Shown here in pieces: positions 34,448 through 44,900 of a stretch of 64,000 bases of DNA. The DNA is from Pontibacter fetidus (GTDB lineage Bacteria > Bacteroidota > Bacteroidia > Cytophagales > Hymenobacteraceae): contig NZ_JAAEAA010000001.1 in the NCBI RefSeq assembly GCF_010119545.1, forward strand, positions 1 through 64,000, given 5' to 3'. The notes beneath the pieces are model-generated. The model was not told the origin of the DNA. It ran no database searches and saw only the letters and a program-made list of their open reading frames with translations. Both the position numbers and the translations under genes were made by a program. Every line of letters starts with the position of its first letter. Position 1 is the first letter of the stretch.

Positions 34448-35713
34448 TTAAATTCCTTGATCAAATTTTACGATTACGCCTTTCCCTTTGGTGCCGCCCT
34501 CGCTGGCGATATATAATTCACCTTTGCTGCTAAAAGCCATGCCCTCCGGCTGGCGGAGCAATTTTTTGTCGAGTTGAGTTGTTTTCAGAATTTTACCAGC
34601 TTCATCAATAATGTGCAGGCGCGCATTTACGGCGTCCAGCAAGTATAGCTCCCCGGTTATTGGGTGAATCTCGAAGGACGAAGGCTGCAAAACATCGTAT
34701 TTGTCTTTCTTCTTCTTTTTGGTGCTTGTCAGGCCATCCTGCGCCAGGGCTATGTGCATTACCGGTTCGGGCTGCATGGTTTTATCGCTTAACAAGAAAG
34801 TATAGATACCTTTGTTATCGCCAAGTCTGGTATCGAAACCTTTACAGGCCAGCAACAGGCGGTTGTTTTTGGCATCGTAGGCAAGGCCTTCGGTGTTTTG
34901 GGTGGCTGCCAGTACTGTTTTGTGTTCCTTTACGCTGGGTTGGCCATTCCTGAAATCCTGTACTTCAAACAAGGCACCGTCGCTGCGTAAGATATAGGCA
35001 TCCTTCTCTACCAACACGATTCCTTCATAATCGCCGGGTCCGGCAAAAGTAATCTTTTCGGTTACTTGTTTCTTTTCCGGATCAAATAAATGGATGGCTC
35101 CTTCCTCGTCCTGCACGCAGGCAATTAAACCATTAGGTAACAGGGCTATGCCCGATACTTCGCGCAGGTTTTCGGGTAACTCCCAGCGGGCTGTTGGTTG
35201 GCCAAGTGTGCCTGTAGAGGACTCTAAAAGCTGTGTGGGCAGGAGAGAGGCTTCCAGGGGCGATGTTGTAGATACAGGTTGCTGCTCTATCATTTTACCA
35301 GATGCTTCAAATTGAAGCTCGAGCTCCTGCATGTTATCTTCCAGCTCAATTACGTAACGGGCGCTGCCGTTTTGCTGCACGCGGTGGGCTTCGTCTATTT
35401 TATAGTTGGCATACCCGGTTTGCAGTGCTTCCAGTATAGCATCGGGCAGATGGCGCTGATCAATTTCCTCGGTATAACTTATAAGCTTTCCATCGGGTGT
35501 AAAAAGGGCAGTACGTTCAAGACCGCTTAGTTTAAATTCGGCTTCGTAGTTTCCGTTTTCATTGTCCCAGTCAGCTTGTTTTATAGTTGGGTACCGTTCA
35601 GCGAACTGTACTTTTACCGCTTCGGGCACTTCGGTGTTATCCCAAACAGTGTTACAGGCACTTCCAATTAGCAAAGCGGCTAAGGCAAATGCATAAAGGT
35701 TATATTTTTTCAT
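34448..35713 (-). CDS. PepSY-like/SdiA-regulated domain lipoprotein
   Basis: The N-terminus MKKYNLYAFALAALLIGSAC is a lipoprotein signal (Cys20). Residues 25-150 look like two PepSY-like units (VKVQFAERYPTIKQADWDNENGNYEAEF and a second around residue 90). The C-terminal 250 residues match the SdiA-regulated (YjiK-like) beta-propeller: LREVSGIALLPNGLIACVQDEEGAIHLFD, GPGDYEGIVLVEKDAYILRSDGALFEV, NTEGLAYDAKNNRLLLACKG and QPEGMAFSSKGELYIASEGG. A Lys run (TSTKKKKKDKYD) sits in a loop near residue 330. It is probably a cell-envelope binding protein. It is next to a two-component system but has its own direction of reading and a 71-base gap. Confidence 0.8.
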   Translation of the reverse strand: MKKYNLYAFALAALLIGSACNTVWDNTEVPEAVKVQFAERYPTIKQADWDNENGNYEAEFKLSGLERTALFTPDGKLISYTEEIDQRHLPDAILEALQTGYANYKIDEAHRVQQNGSARYVIELEDNMQELELQFEASGKMIEQQPVSTTSPLEASLLPTQLLESSTGTLGQPTARWELPENLREVSGIALLPNGLIACVQDEEGAIHLFDPEKKQVTEKITFAGPGDYEGIVLVEKDAYILRSDGALFEVQDFRNGQPSVKEHKTVLAATQNTEGLAYDAKNNRLLLACKGFDTRLGDNKGIYTFLLSDKTMQPEPVMHIALAQDGLTSTKKKKKDKYDVLQPSSFEIHPITGELYLLDAVNARLHIIDEAGKILKTTQLDKKLLRQPEGMAFSSKGELYIASEGGTKGKGVIVKFDQGI

Positions 35714-35784
35714 AATTGTCGGTTTTTAGGTTAATATCAACCGAAGTTTACAACCCAAATCTGAAGACAATCTGTAGAAGTAAA

Positions 35785-37062
35785 TTATTTACTGCTTTTT
35801 TCCGGAAAGCTTATGCAAAGTGTATGTAGCTCATTCTGGTAAGTATAGCTGGGTTGCAAACTATAGATTGCGCAGATTTTGTTTACCAGCGCCAGCCCGA
35901 TGCCTAACGAACCGGAGTTTGTACTGCCACTTACAAATCTCCCGAAAAATGCATCAGGTGCAGTCTGCAATGGTTGGCCCGTGTTTTGGATGCAGAGGTT
36001 AGCTATAGTTAAGGTTATAGTTACTGCACCTCCGGGGCGATTATGCTGAATGGCGTTAATGAGCAGGTTAGAGAGCAGCACTTCGGCGAGGCCGCGGTTC
36101 ATAAGCAGGAATACGGGGCTTTCTATAGTTTGCGTTAGTTGCAGTCCCTGCATTTCTATTATTTCCTGTAGCTGTTCGGTTTGTTGTGTAAGCAGCTCGT
36201 GTAGTGGTACCTCCTCGTTTTCTTTAAACTCCCGGTTTTCGATGCGGGTAAGCAGGATGAGCGATTTGTTTAAACGGGCCAGACGGCTTACAGAATGGTG
36301 CATCTCTTCCAGCAACTTTGCCTGCTCTGTAGTCAGGTTATCGGACTGCATAAAAAGCTCGAGTTTGCTGTTAACTATAGCCAGCGGGGTTTGTATCTCA
36401 TGCGACACATTTTCGGTAAACTCTTTAAGGTTCAGATAATCTGTATGGATTTTATGGGTCATGGCCTGAAGCGCGTTGTTCAGTTCCTGGAATTCGGTGG
36501 TGTTGGATGGCTTGAGTTGCAACGGCCCGTATTGTGCCAAACTATAGCGCTTTAGTTTGCCAAGTGTATCGTAAAAATTGCGCCAGGTATATTTGTTAAT
36601 GCTATAGTTTACAGCACCCAGTCCAAAAAGCAGCATCACAAAAGTCCAGCCCATAGCAAAAACGGTACTCTCGAACAGGTCATCAAAATCCATCACCGAT
36701 TTCATAATCGTGTACTGGTAGGCCTTTCCGTTCTGGTAAGCGGTAAAGGTCAGCCGGCGGTACGGGATGCTTTCTTCGTCGTAGGAACTATAAATCAGGG
36801 TATCGGTCAGAGATTCGAGGACAGGCGTGGCGCTGGTTACTTCTTTTACAACTATAGTTTCGGTAACGCCTGAGGTTACGTGGGGCAGAGTATTGGTGCG
36901 GCGGATGTAGGTTAGTATATTTTCTTTATCCGTAAACAGCTGGTCGTCCACTTCGTCGTAAATCTCGCCCTGCAAAATAAGGTAATACCCGATACCGCCT
37001 GCCAAGAACACGACAAAAGACACCAGCAGGTAATACAGGCTTGTTTTAGTCAGGATTCTCAT
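35785..37062 (-). CDS. Sensor histidine kinase
   Basis: This is a membrane-bound kinase of the HisKA/HATPase type (425 aa). Two membrane helices lie at about residues 7-30 and 155-180, enclosing a periplasmic sensor domain of about 125 residues. The H-box is FTENVSHEIQTPLAIV (His around 242). The N-box is LLINAIQHNRPGG (about 336), and the G-box is GSLGIGLALVNKI near the C-terminus. The signal sensed is unknown. It overlaps the response regulator by 4 bases (ATGA), so the two genes are coupled; the regulator is first. Confidence 0.93.
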   Translation of the reverse strand: MRILTKTSLYYLLVSFVVFLAGGIGYYLILQGEIYDEVDDQLFTDKENILTYIRRTNTLPHVTSGVTETIVVKEVTSATPVLESLTDTLIYSSYDEESIPYRRLTFTAYQNGKAYQYTIMKSVMDFDDLFESTVFAMGWTFVMLLFGLGAVNYSINKYTWRNFYDTLGKLKRYSLAQYGPLQLKPSNTTEFQELNNALQAMTHKIHTDYLNLKEFTENVSHEIQTPLAIVNSKLELFMQSDNLTTEQAKLLEEMHHSVSRLARLNKSLILLTRIENREFKENEEVPLHELLTQQTEQLQEIIEMQGLQLTQTIESPVFLLMNRGLAEVLLSNLLINAIQHNRPGGAVTITLTIANLCIQNTGQPLQTAPDAFFGRFVSGSTNSGSLGIGLALVNKICAIYSLQPSYTYQNELHTLCISFPEKSSK

Positions 37063-37736
37063 GGGCTCACAAACTTATAACCCAGTCCATATACCGTCTG
37101 GATGTAATCCTCACCACCAGCTTCCATAATTTTACGACGCAGGTTCTTAATGTGCGTGTACACAAAATCAAGCGAATCGAGGGCCTCTACATGGTCTCCC
37201 CAAAGGTGTTCGGCAATGGCATCTTTGGTAAGTACGCGGTTGCGGTTAGCCAGAAAATAGAGTAGCAGGTCGTATTCTTTTTTGGTTAGCGCCAGTTTCT
37301 TGCCTTGGACCTGTACTTCTGCCGCATCCGGTAACACTTCCAGCACGCCTACCTGTATAGTTTTATGGCCATTAAAATTACGCCTGCGGATCACCGATTT
37401 TAACCTGGCGTTCAGTTCAGATAAATGGAATGGTTTGGTAAGGTAATCGTCGGCGCCCAGTTCCAGTCCGGTAATTCTGTCGTCGAGGGCATTTTTTGCA
37501 GAGATAATGATGATACCGGTTTCGGGCGTGTTTTCTTTCAGCAGTTTTACCAGGTCCAGTCCGTTGCCGAGAGGCAGGTTCAGGTCGGCGAGCACACAAG
37601 TATAGGGCACGTCTGCAATTTTAAGGCTGGCTTCTTTAAAATCATAAGCGGCATCGCAACTATAGCCTTCCTGTTGCAGATAGGTAACTATAGACGCATT
37701 AAGGGCAGGCTCATCTTCGATAATCAGGATTCTCAT
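37059..37736 (-). CDS. OmpR-family response regulator
   Basis: The start at 37736 gives MRILIIEDEPALNASI, the standard beginning of the receiver; an in-frame ATG 45 bases upstream adds an implausible tail. The phospho-acceptor Asp is in VLADLNLPLGNG (about 51), with the conserved Lys in GADDYLTKPF (about 101). The DNA-binding winged helix runs from about 125 to 225 and ends YIQTVYGLGYKFVSP. The genes it controls are not evident. It forms a two-component pair with the overlapping kinase gene. Confidence 0.94.
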   Translation of the reverse strand: MRILIIEDEPALNASIVTYLQQEGYSCDAAYDFKEASLKIADVPYTCVLADLNLPLGNGLDLVKLLKENTPETGIIIISAKNALDDRITGLELGADDYLTKPFHLSELNARLKSVIRRRNFNGHKTIQVGVLEVLPDAAEVQVQGKKLALTKKEYDLLLYFLANRNRVLTKDAIAEHLWGDHVEALDSLDFVYTHIKNLRRKIMEAGGEDYIQTVYGLGYKFVSP

Positions 37737-37809
37737 AGTGTGGGTGTAAGGGCGGTAAGCTAAACAACAATTCTGTAGCAAATCTGAGCTGGGGCAGAGC
37801 TATGCTTGG

Positions 37810-38337
37810 TTATTGGTTTGTGTCGTAAGCAATATTGGTTACCTCGGCTACTTCTTCGTCTTTGCCTAGGCGCAAGGTTATATTTTGGCCCACTTTTGCA
37901 CCGGTTACAATTTTGGCAATAGGAGCTACAAACGCGATACGGCCTTGTTCTACAGACGCTTCGTCCACTCCAACTATAGTGAAAGTTCTCTTATGGCCAA
38001 GGTTGCGGCCCTTTATAGTTTTAAGTGTAACGGTGGACCCGAAACGTACCTGGTCGGTGGGTTGATCTTTGGGTTCTATTACTTTAGCGGATGCAATACG
38101 GGCTGTAACTGCTGCGATACGGCCGTTCAGTATAGTCAGTTGGCGTGTGCGTTCGGCTTCATTTTCCCGGTTGGCTTCGGCCTGTGATCGTTCAGTTTCC
38201 AGTTCGGTCAGCTCCTGGCGTAGTTGCTCTAGTCCGCGCGGGGTTACATAGTTGGTAATGCCTGGCGGCAAGGCTGCCCGTGGCGGTATAATCGGCGCTT
38301 CTCCGGAGTCGTCTTCTTTTACAAATGCTCTGCTCAT
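37810..38337 (-). CDS. GreA/GreB-family transcription factor
   Basis: The N-terminus MSRAFVKEDD is typical of GreB-like proteins in this phylum. A coiled coil of about 60 residues (RGLEQLRQELTELETERSQ to ARIASAKVIEP) follows, with acidic residues at its tip. The C-terminal FKBP-like domain begins VRFGSTVTLKTIKG and ends near RLGKDEEVAEVTNI. Gre factors insert the coiled coil in the RNA polymerase channel and stimulate cleavage of backtracked RNA. The extra proline-rich stretch at residues 10-30 lies before the coil. It is 43 bases upstream of the DACNV-type gene's end, on the same strand. Confidence 0.82.
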   Translation of the reverse strand: MSRAFVKEDDSGEAPIIPPRAALPPGITNYVTPRGLEQLRQELTELETERSQAEANRENEAERTRQLTILNGRIAAVTARIASAKVIEPKDQPTDQVRFGSTVTLKTIKGRNLGHKRTFTIVGVDEASVEQGRIAFVAPIAKIVTGAKVGQNITLRLGKDEEVAEVTNIAYDTNQ

Positions 38338-38380
38338 ATGCGTAAGAACGCAGGCTTTGCAGGTGAGTTACAAACTATAG

Positions 38381-39520
38381 TTAGAGCAGCAGTGTATCTA
38401 TCAGGTGGGCATGCACCATTTGCTTGCACGGCGACCACGAAAAAATGGTAAAGCGACCGTCCTGCGAGGCTACTAGGCCCAATGCGTCGCGCTGGTCGTG
38501 CACAAACTGCGCGGCCGATAAATGCCTGGTGCCGCCGTTCTGAGCAGGGTGCAGTTGTTTTTCAGTATCACCTATAATAGGTTCCGTTACAATCAGTTCA
38601 TCTACTGGTTTACTTCCTGCGGCACGCCCTATTTTTGCGCCAAACGCCAGCAGGTTATAGTTATCGTTAATGATGGTGGCACCATCTATAGCTGTAAGTC
38701 CGGCCAAAGCGTCCACTTCGCGTTTTAAGGTTTCCTGCCAGGTGCCTTTGGCTTTTTCGGTTTCTTTATTCTTCACCAGGTCAGCCAGCCCCGAAAAAGA
38801 AGGCTCCACGGCATAAAGCAACGGTTTAATGATAGAAGCTTGCCAGGCCTCGGAAGCAGCAGGAACCACCAGTAAAGAGCCGCCCCGTTTATGTGCCCGC
38901 ATCGATACAGCCAGTTGTATCAGTATATTGGCCGATACATCGGTAAATGGTTTTTCAGCGCCCAGCAACGAGGTCAGGAAAGCAGGGCAATCTTCCAGGG
39001 CAGCGCTGTTTTCGTCTATGAGCTTTACCTGGTCGCCTTTCAGTACAGCTACGTTGGCATATTTCCCGAAACCATCTAATCGCCTGTGCTTTATAACCAG
39101 CAAACCTGGCTCCGATACATCTACCACAAAGCTTAAACTCGGGATGGAACGCGTAGTGCCCCAGATGTATAGCTCCCCGTCCTCTTCCCAAACCCCGATG
39201 TGGATGCCTGGCCGCTCTACGCCAGGTGCCAGTTTGGTAAGTATGGCCGGCGTAAGCGGTAAGCGCTGCTGAAACACAACCGGTAACCGCGTCTGCTCCG
39301 GCGACAAATAAGCAAGCGATATTTTGATGACATGGCCTTCTTCGCGGCGTAAACTTGCCCAGAAGGCGACATCAATTACTTTTTCTATGACATAAGCAGA
39401 AGGCAACGGTGCCACTTGCTGATTGCTGCTAAGGCGTGCCGTTGCGAGTTGCTCTATAAAATGGTTTTCTATAGTTGGTGCTACTACACTTGCGGCCTGG
39501 TAGGTGGTTGCTGAGATCAT
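38381..39520 (-). CDS. DAC-like (DACNV-type) sensor domain protein
   Basis: The C-terminal third resembles the diadenylate cyclase fold of DisA. It has DGATIIND (around residue 275, like the DGA motif) and TRHLSAAQFVHDQRDALGLVASQDGRFTIF (around 330-360, like the RHR-A motif). The second motif reads RHLSA instead of RHR(A), so cyclase activity is doubtful. I recall such proteins as putative sensor domain DACNV-containing proteins, proposed to bind nucleotides. The N-terminal part (1-250) has beta-rich segments IHIGVWEEDGELYIWG and a GGSLLVVP strand. There is no signal peptide, so it is cytoplasmic. Its partners are unknown; it is between greB-like and pbpC genes. Confidence 0.7.
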   Translation of the reverse strand: MISATTYQAASVVAPTIENHFIEQLATARLSSNQQVAPLPSAYVIEKVIDVAFWASLRREEGHVIKISLAYLSPEQTRLPVVFQQRLPLTPAILTKLAPGVERPGIHIGVWEEDGELYIWGTTRSIPSLSFVVDVSEPGLLVIKHRRLDGFGKYANVAVLKGDQVKLIDENSAALEDCPAFLTSLLGAEKPFTDVSANILIQLAVSMRAHKRGGSLLVVPAASEAWQASIIKPLLYAVEPSFSGLADLVKNKETEKAKGTWQETLKREVDALAGLTAIDGATIINDNYNLLAFGAKIGRAAGSKPVDELIVTEPIIGDTEKQLHPAQNGGTRHLSAAQFVHDQRDALGLVASQDGRFTIFSWSPCKQMVHAHLIDTLLL

Positions 39521-39571
39521 GCTGTAATAAACAGGAATTGATGTTTAAAGTTATGGCTACGCTATAGTTGC

Positions 39572-41923
39572 TTACAGGAACTGCACCGTAATGTAGCTGT
39601 TGGTATTGCGGCCCTGGTCGTCGGTGCAGGAGATTTTATACTTGCCTGCATGCTGTGGCTCAAAAAACACTTTTTCGTTAGCAGCCGCTGACTTTATAAA
39701 CGTATCGTTGATGTACCAGTATACCTGTTTTACTTCGTTGTTGGCATTGCAGTGCAGCATCAGTTTCTGGCGCTCTTCCTGCTCTAAAATATATTCCATT
39801 TCGGCAGTAGGCGAGGTGATAACAGGCGCATACTCCTGGAATATACGGCTGCAAGTGGGGTTGTGCGGTGGTATGCGCTGGTAGGGTATATGTTCCGCAT
39901 CAAAATAGGTCAGGATCTCGGGGGCATAGTTGGGGTACCATTTTTCGGTTAGCCCGGACAAAGGCAGACAGCTTGTGCAGTAGGCATATTTCAGGTCTGT
40001 GGATACGGCTACTTTTTTGAGGTGGGTACATTTGGCGACAGGCGAGACGCCGGGTATAAATGTATCGAGCACCAGGTTCTGGCAGAAGCTGTTGTTTGGT
40101 TGGCCACTTTCTGTGCACACAGTTCGGTTAGCTATAGTTGGCGGTGGCCTAAACCAGTTATTCGGGCTGTTATAATCTATAGCGTTAAAAATGTCGAATA
40201 GCAGCGGGGTAGCAGAATCGGTACCGTTTAGTTCAGGTACGCCTTCGCCGGAGAAATTGCCAACCCAGACACCCACCGTGTACTTTTTATTATAGCCAAT
40301 GCTCCAGGCATCTTTGCGGCCATACGAGGTACCAGTTTTCCAGGCGATTTTGGGCAGGTGTGCACTGTTCTGGGCATTATGCGGCAGGTCGGGGCGTAGC
40401 AATTGGGTAAGCGTCTGGTTAATCATATAAGCCGAAGCAGGAGAGAAGATCTCCCGGGAAACTATAGTTGTGTCTTGCTGCAGCCACCTGATGGGGTTGT
40501 ACTTACCCTGGTTTGCAAATGCAGCATAAAGCGTAGTCAGTTCTTCCAGTTTAACGCCGCAGCCCCCAAGTATTAACGATAAGCCCAACTGGTCGCCTTT
40601 CAGTTTTATATCAGAGAAGTCGGCTTGCTGTAGTTTTTTTACAAACGTATGTACGCCCACCTGATCAAGTAATTTTACAGCCGGTACGTTCAGCGATGTG
40701 GCCAGCGCATGTTCTATGGTTACATTTCCGTTATAGTTGCCAAAGTAATTTTGTGGCCGGTAGCCGGCATAATCAATTGGCACATCGCTGATGATCGTTT
40801 TCGGGGTAATAAGTCCTTTGTCGATAGCAGCAGCATACAGGAACGGTTTCAGGGTACTGCCCGGCGATCGGACAGCCCGCACACCATCTACCTGCCCACC
40901 ATGTGCCGCATCCGTAAAATCTGCCGAGCCCAGGTAGGCTTCTACAGCTTTTGTTTCGTTATTGATGACCAGTACCGCGGCATTATGAATGTTTTGGTAG
41001 CGCAACCGTTGCCTATAGTTATAAGCGAGCTGTTCTACTTTTTCCTGCACCTGCCGGTTAAGCGTAGTTTTGATGATCGATTGATTTTTATACTTCCGGA
41101 ACATACGGTAAGCAAAATGCGGCGCTACTTTTGGGGCTTCCAGCCGGACGGCTTCCAATGGTTCGTTCAGGGCATCCTGTATGGCATCTTCCGGAAAAGC
41201 CTGTTGCTGTTTATAGTATAGCAGCCACTTGTTCCGGAACTCCACGATACGCGCATTCTGTTTGCCGATCCGAAGCGAAGAGGGCTTGTTAGGGATTACG
41301 GTCAGTGTTACGGCCTGCGCCAGGCTCAGCTGTCTCGGCGATTGCTGGAAGTATAGCACAGAGGCAGCTTTTACGCCTTCAATATTACCGCCAAAAGGTA
41401 CCAGGTTCAGGTATAGTTGCAGTATCTCGTTTTTGCTATAGTTCCACTCCAACTGCAGTGCCCGAAAAATTTCGGACAGTTTGTTTGTGTAGGTGCGTTT
41501 CTGAGGATAAAGCAGCCGCGCTACCTGCATGGTAATAGTAGATGCCCCGGAGGTAGTTTTGCGATGCGTAATATTGTTGAATGTAGCCCGTACGATAGCC
41601 ACCGGGTTTACCCCGGGATGATAATAAAAATACCGGTCTTCTTTTAACAAGACAGCTTTCTTCAGAACCGGATTAATTTCATCCGGCTCCAGTTGCATCC
41701 GCCATTTGTCGTCGCTGCTCAGAAACGCATTTACCACGCTGCCATCCGATGCTGTGATAACCGGAGAATAGGAGATAGTTATAGTTAGTGGGTAAAGCTT
41801 ATTCAGAACTATAAATCCAACTATAGGTAACAGCAAAACCAACGCAAAACCAGCCAGCCAGCTTCTGTATTTTAAAAGCCAATGTTGTAGTTTATACTTA
41901 AATGGATGTTGCTGCATTACCAT
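39572..41923 (-). CDS. pbpC: Penicillin-binding protein 1C
   Basis: A bifunctional peptidoglycan synthase (783 aa). One membrane helix is at about residues 20-42. The glycosyltransferase GT51 domain has LKEDRYFYYHPGVNP (catalytic Glu, about 90-105) and TTSGASTITMQVARLLYP. The transpeptidase domain has SPGSTLKPF (Ser-x-x-Lys, about 355) and KTGTSYGRKDAWSIG (about 535). The C-terminal BiPBP_C domain (about 690-783) is an Ig-like fold. In many Gram-negative bacteria it pairs with an alpha-2-macroglobulin-like protein. That gene precedes it by 7 bases. Confidence 0.95.
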   Translation of the reverse strand: MVMQQHPFKYKLQHWLLKYRSWLAGFALVLLLPIVGFIVLNKLYPLTITISYSPVITASDGSVVNAFLSSDDKWRMQLEPDEINPVLKKAVLLKEDRYFYYHPGVNPVAIVRATFNNITHRKTTSGASTITMQVARLLYPQKRTYTNKLSEIFRALQLEWNYSKNEILQLYLNLVPFGGNIEGVKAASVLYFQQSPRQLSLAQAVTLTVIPNKPSSLRIGKQNARIVEFRNKWLLYYKQQQAFPEDAIQDALNEPLEAVRLEAPKVAPHFAYRMFRKYKNQSIIKTTLNRQVQEKVEQLAYNYRQRLRYQNIHNAAVLVINNETKAVEAYLGSADFTDAAHGGQVDGVRAVRSPGSTLKPFLYAAAIDKGLITPKTIISDVPIDYAGYRPQNYFGNYNGNVTIEHALATSLNVPAVKLLDQVGVHTFVKKLQQADFSDIKLKGDQLGLSLILGGCGVKLEELTTLYAAFANQGKYNPIRWLQQDTTIVSREIFSPASAYMINQTLTQLLRPDLPHNAQNSAHLPKIAWKTGTSYGRKDAWSIGYNKKYTVGVWVGNFSGEGVPELNGTDSATPLLFDIFNAIDYNSPNNWFRPPPTIANRTVCTESGQPNNSFCQNLVLDTFIPGVSPVAKCTHLKKVAVSTDLKYAYCTSCLPLSGLTEKWYPNYAPEILTYFDAEHIPYQRIPPHNPTCSRIFQEYAPVITSPTAEMEYILEQEERQKLMLHCNANNEVKQVYWYINDTFIKSAAANEKVFFEPQHAGKYKISCTDDQGRNTNSYITVQFL

Positions 41924-41930
41924 TTGTTCG

Positions 41931-44900
41931 TTACTTCACCTTTACCGTTCCAGCCCCATGGTAGCTATGGTACTCGGCATTATACATCGCATCGGCACCC
42001 ACCGGACCTAATTTGAAATTCCCTTTTGAGACAGCCCGAACCTGATAGAAAAAATATTGTTCTTTAGGCCTGGCTGTGGTGTAAATGTTAATCCGGTCGT
42101 CGCGGATGTCGGTATGGTCTGGGGTAGCTGGTTGCTGTTTTTGAATCCAGGCAAACTCACGTTCGGTCATCAGGCGTGGGTTCTCGATCTCGAATCCGGC
42201 CGGCAGCATATCTGTGATCGCTACATTCGGTATCGTTCTGCCATCCAGCGACTGCAACGCGATCCGGACGATAACCAGGTCGTTTTGCTGAAAGGTGTTG
42301 TTCGTTATCTGTTTGCCATTGCGGTTAAAGAAAGCTTTGCGGACCTGCATCAAATTATCTTCCTGTTTATAGTTACCGCTCTGGCTAATGCCTTCCATCT
42401 CCCAGAAATAATACAGCGTGCCTTTGCCTGTACTCTTCAGGGTTATAGTTCCAGCCTTCAACTTATCCTGCAGCACCAGGTCTTTACCGTTGTAAGTCCC
42501 AATTACTTTCCCATCCTGTATAACCTGTGCGGTAGCATTACCAGCATTACGGCTTGCCAGTTTCCCAAGTGCCATCAGCGCAAATGCCCGTTCCTGGGTG
42601 TTGTACCAACGGCTCGATTTCAACTCTTCTGAAAGATGTCTTGCCAACGTAGTTATCTGGGCGTTTTCCGGGTCAGCTTCTATCAGACTATTCAGTGAAA
42701 TGGCCATATCGCGTAGTGGGGAATAAAAGCTGCCATCAAGCGCACGCACCGATGTTTCGCCGGCAAAGGAGCGGGGCAGGAGCTGGTTAAAGCTCTCGCG
42801 ACGGCCGTTTAAGGCGTAGGTGCTGGCCAGTAAATAGCGGCTGTCGAGGGCCAGTAATTCTGGTTTTGTTTTATAGTAGTTCATGGTGGCCCAGTCGGGT
42901 TTGCCGGCTATAGTTAGCACGTACAGCGAGTAGGCTGTTTCGCGGGAGGCAATGTATTTGCTTTGTACCTGCCGGGCAGCATTGTAGTAGCGGTATTCTT
43001 CCAGGCCTTTGGCTTTTACTTTGCGCTGCAGGTAAGTAATAGCTTTATCAAGCACCTGTTGCGTTACAGGATAGCCGGCTTTTTTTGCTTCCAGCAGGAA
43101 ATGGGTGGCATAAATGCTGCTCCACCAATCCGTATTTTCAGCTCCAGGCCAATACGTAAATCCGCCATCATACTGCTGCATCTGCTCTATTTTGGCAATG
43201 GCTTCCTGCACCAGGTAAGTCGGGTTATAGGTCCGGTTCTTTTGTGTTTGTTGCAGGGCCCTGGCCAGGTCGGTATAGTAAAGTAGCGGGAAGGCCGTAG
43301 ACGTTGTTTGCTCCAGGCAGCCATGCGGATAACGTAGCAGGAATGTAATATCATCGGTAAACTGAGCCAGCGGCGAATTGCTTACGATAAGTTTTGACGC
43401 TACCGATGAAGGTATAAAATCATGCGCCAGTTTGAGCTCGGCAGTGGTGCCTGATTTTATAGTTCCGGCATTGGTTATTTTGCGCAGCGGTGCCGTTGGC
43501 CTTACAGTAATGTCGGTATTGCTACTGAATTTTTCGCCCAGCGCATTTACGGCTACCGTAACCTTAGCCTGACCTATAGTTGGAGTGGCTACCAGTTTAT
43601 AAATTACCTGTGTCTCTGTATTCGGTTTGATGCTTGCTGATTTTGACGTTGTACCAACCACGCGCAACGGACCGGTAACGGATATAGCGCTACCGGCCGT
43701 TGCTGGTTTGGTGGTGGTGTTGCTCAGTGTAACCGGGACAAGTATCGTATCAGAAGGACTCACAAAACGCGGTAACGCTGTACTGATTACCACAGGGTCC
43801 GAAACGCGCATCATCTTTTCAGCTGCACCAAAGGCTTTTCCTTTATACGCCACGGCCATCACACGTACCGCCCCCGAAAACTCCGGAATTTTTACTTTAA
43901 CGATGGCTTCGCCGCTGCTATTTGTTTTCAGGTGCCCGCTCCACAGCGATACCAGTTTTACTCGTTTAGAGGTAAGCGGATTAATGCGTTTCTCCAGGTC
44001 ATAACCATCGCCACCTACACTTGATCGGTTGCCAAATTCCGGGAAGAGGTAAGGGTATAGGTCGTACATTTCGGTTTCTAGGGCGCGCTTCTGGTAAAAA
44101 TAGCTGTGAGGGTCCGGTGTTTTATAGTCTTTCAGTTGCAGGATGCCTTCATCCACCACAGCCAGCGTTACTTCAGCATTTGGGGCAGTTTTTATTTTTA
44201 CCTGCTGTAGTTTATTCGACCGGGAAACTTCGGGAGCAGTGATAGCAACATCGAGCCTGGTGCTTTTAGCGGTTATGGTTACAGGTTTAAAACCCCGGGC
44301 AATCGTTAGTGGCATGCGGTTATCTTTAACCTGTCGCAACGCAGTGGCTGTAATGTAAATAGTGGGCAGGTGTTTACTAACTATAGGCAACTCCAGCGAG
44401 GCTGCTTTTTTATCGGTTTTCAGGTAATAATGGTTCAGCACGTTTTCCTGCTCCACGGTTACCAGTATTTTACCGGCAAACGGAGATTTGAAGAGCACCT
44501 TGGCTTTGTCGCCTACCTCGTAGTTATCTTTATCCAGGGCTATGTCTACTTCGCCTTCGGTATTCACAGCAAACGAGGTGCTTTCGGTATCGCCCCAGCC
44601 GTAGGCGTAAAATTCATGGGCTACATAGTTATAGGCACCCGGGCGCATTACGCGCAGCTCATACTCACCCGACGAAACAGGCGTGAAGCTAAACGAGCCA
44701 CCTCCGGCAGGTATAGTAATCGTTTTGTTAAGTACCACGTTCTCCTTGCGCTGCGATTTATAGTTATAGTTGTCAAGGTTCCGTTCAATCACCGATTCGT
44801 AGGTATAGCGCACCAATTGCACGCGGGCGTTGCCGGCAATGGGCTTTCCGCTTCGGTTTAGGGCAAGCAACGGAATATGCAGGGCGCGGCGGGTACTTAC

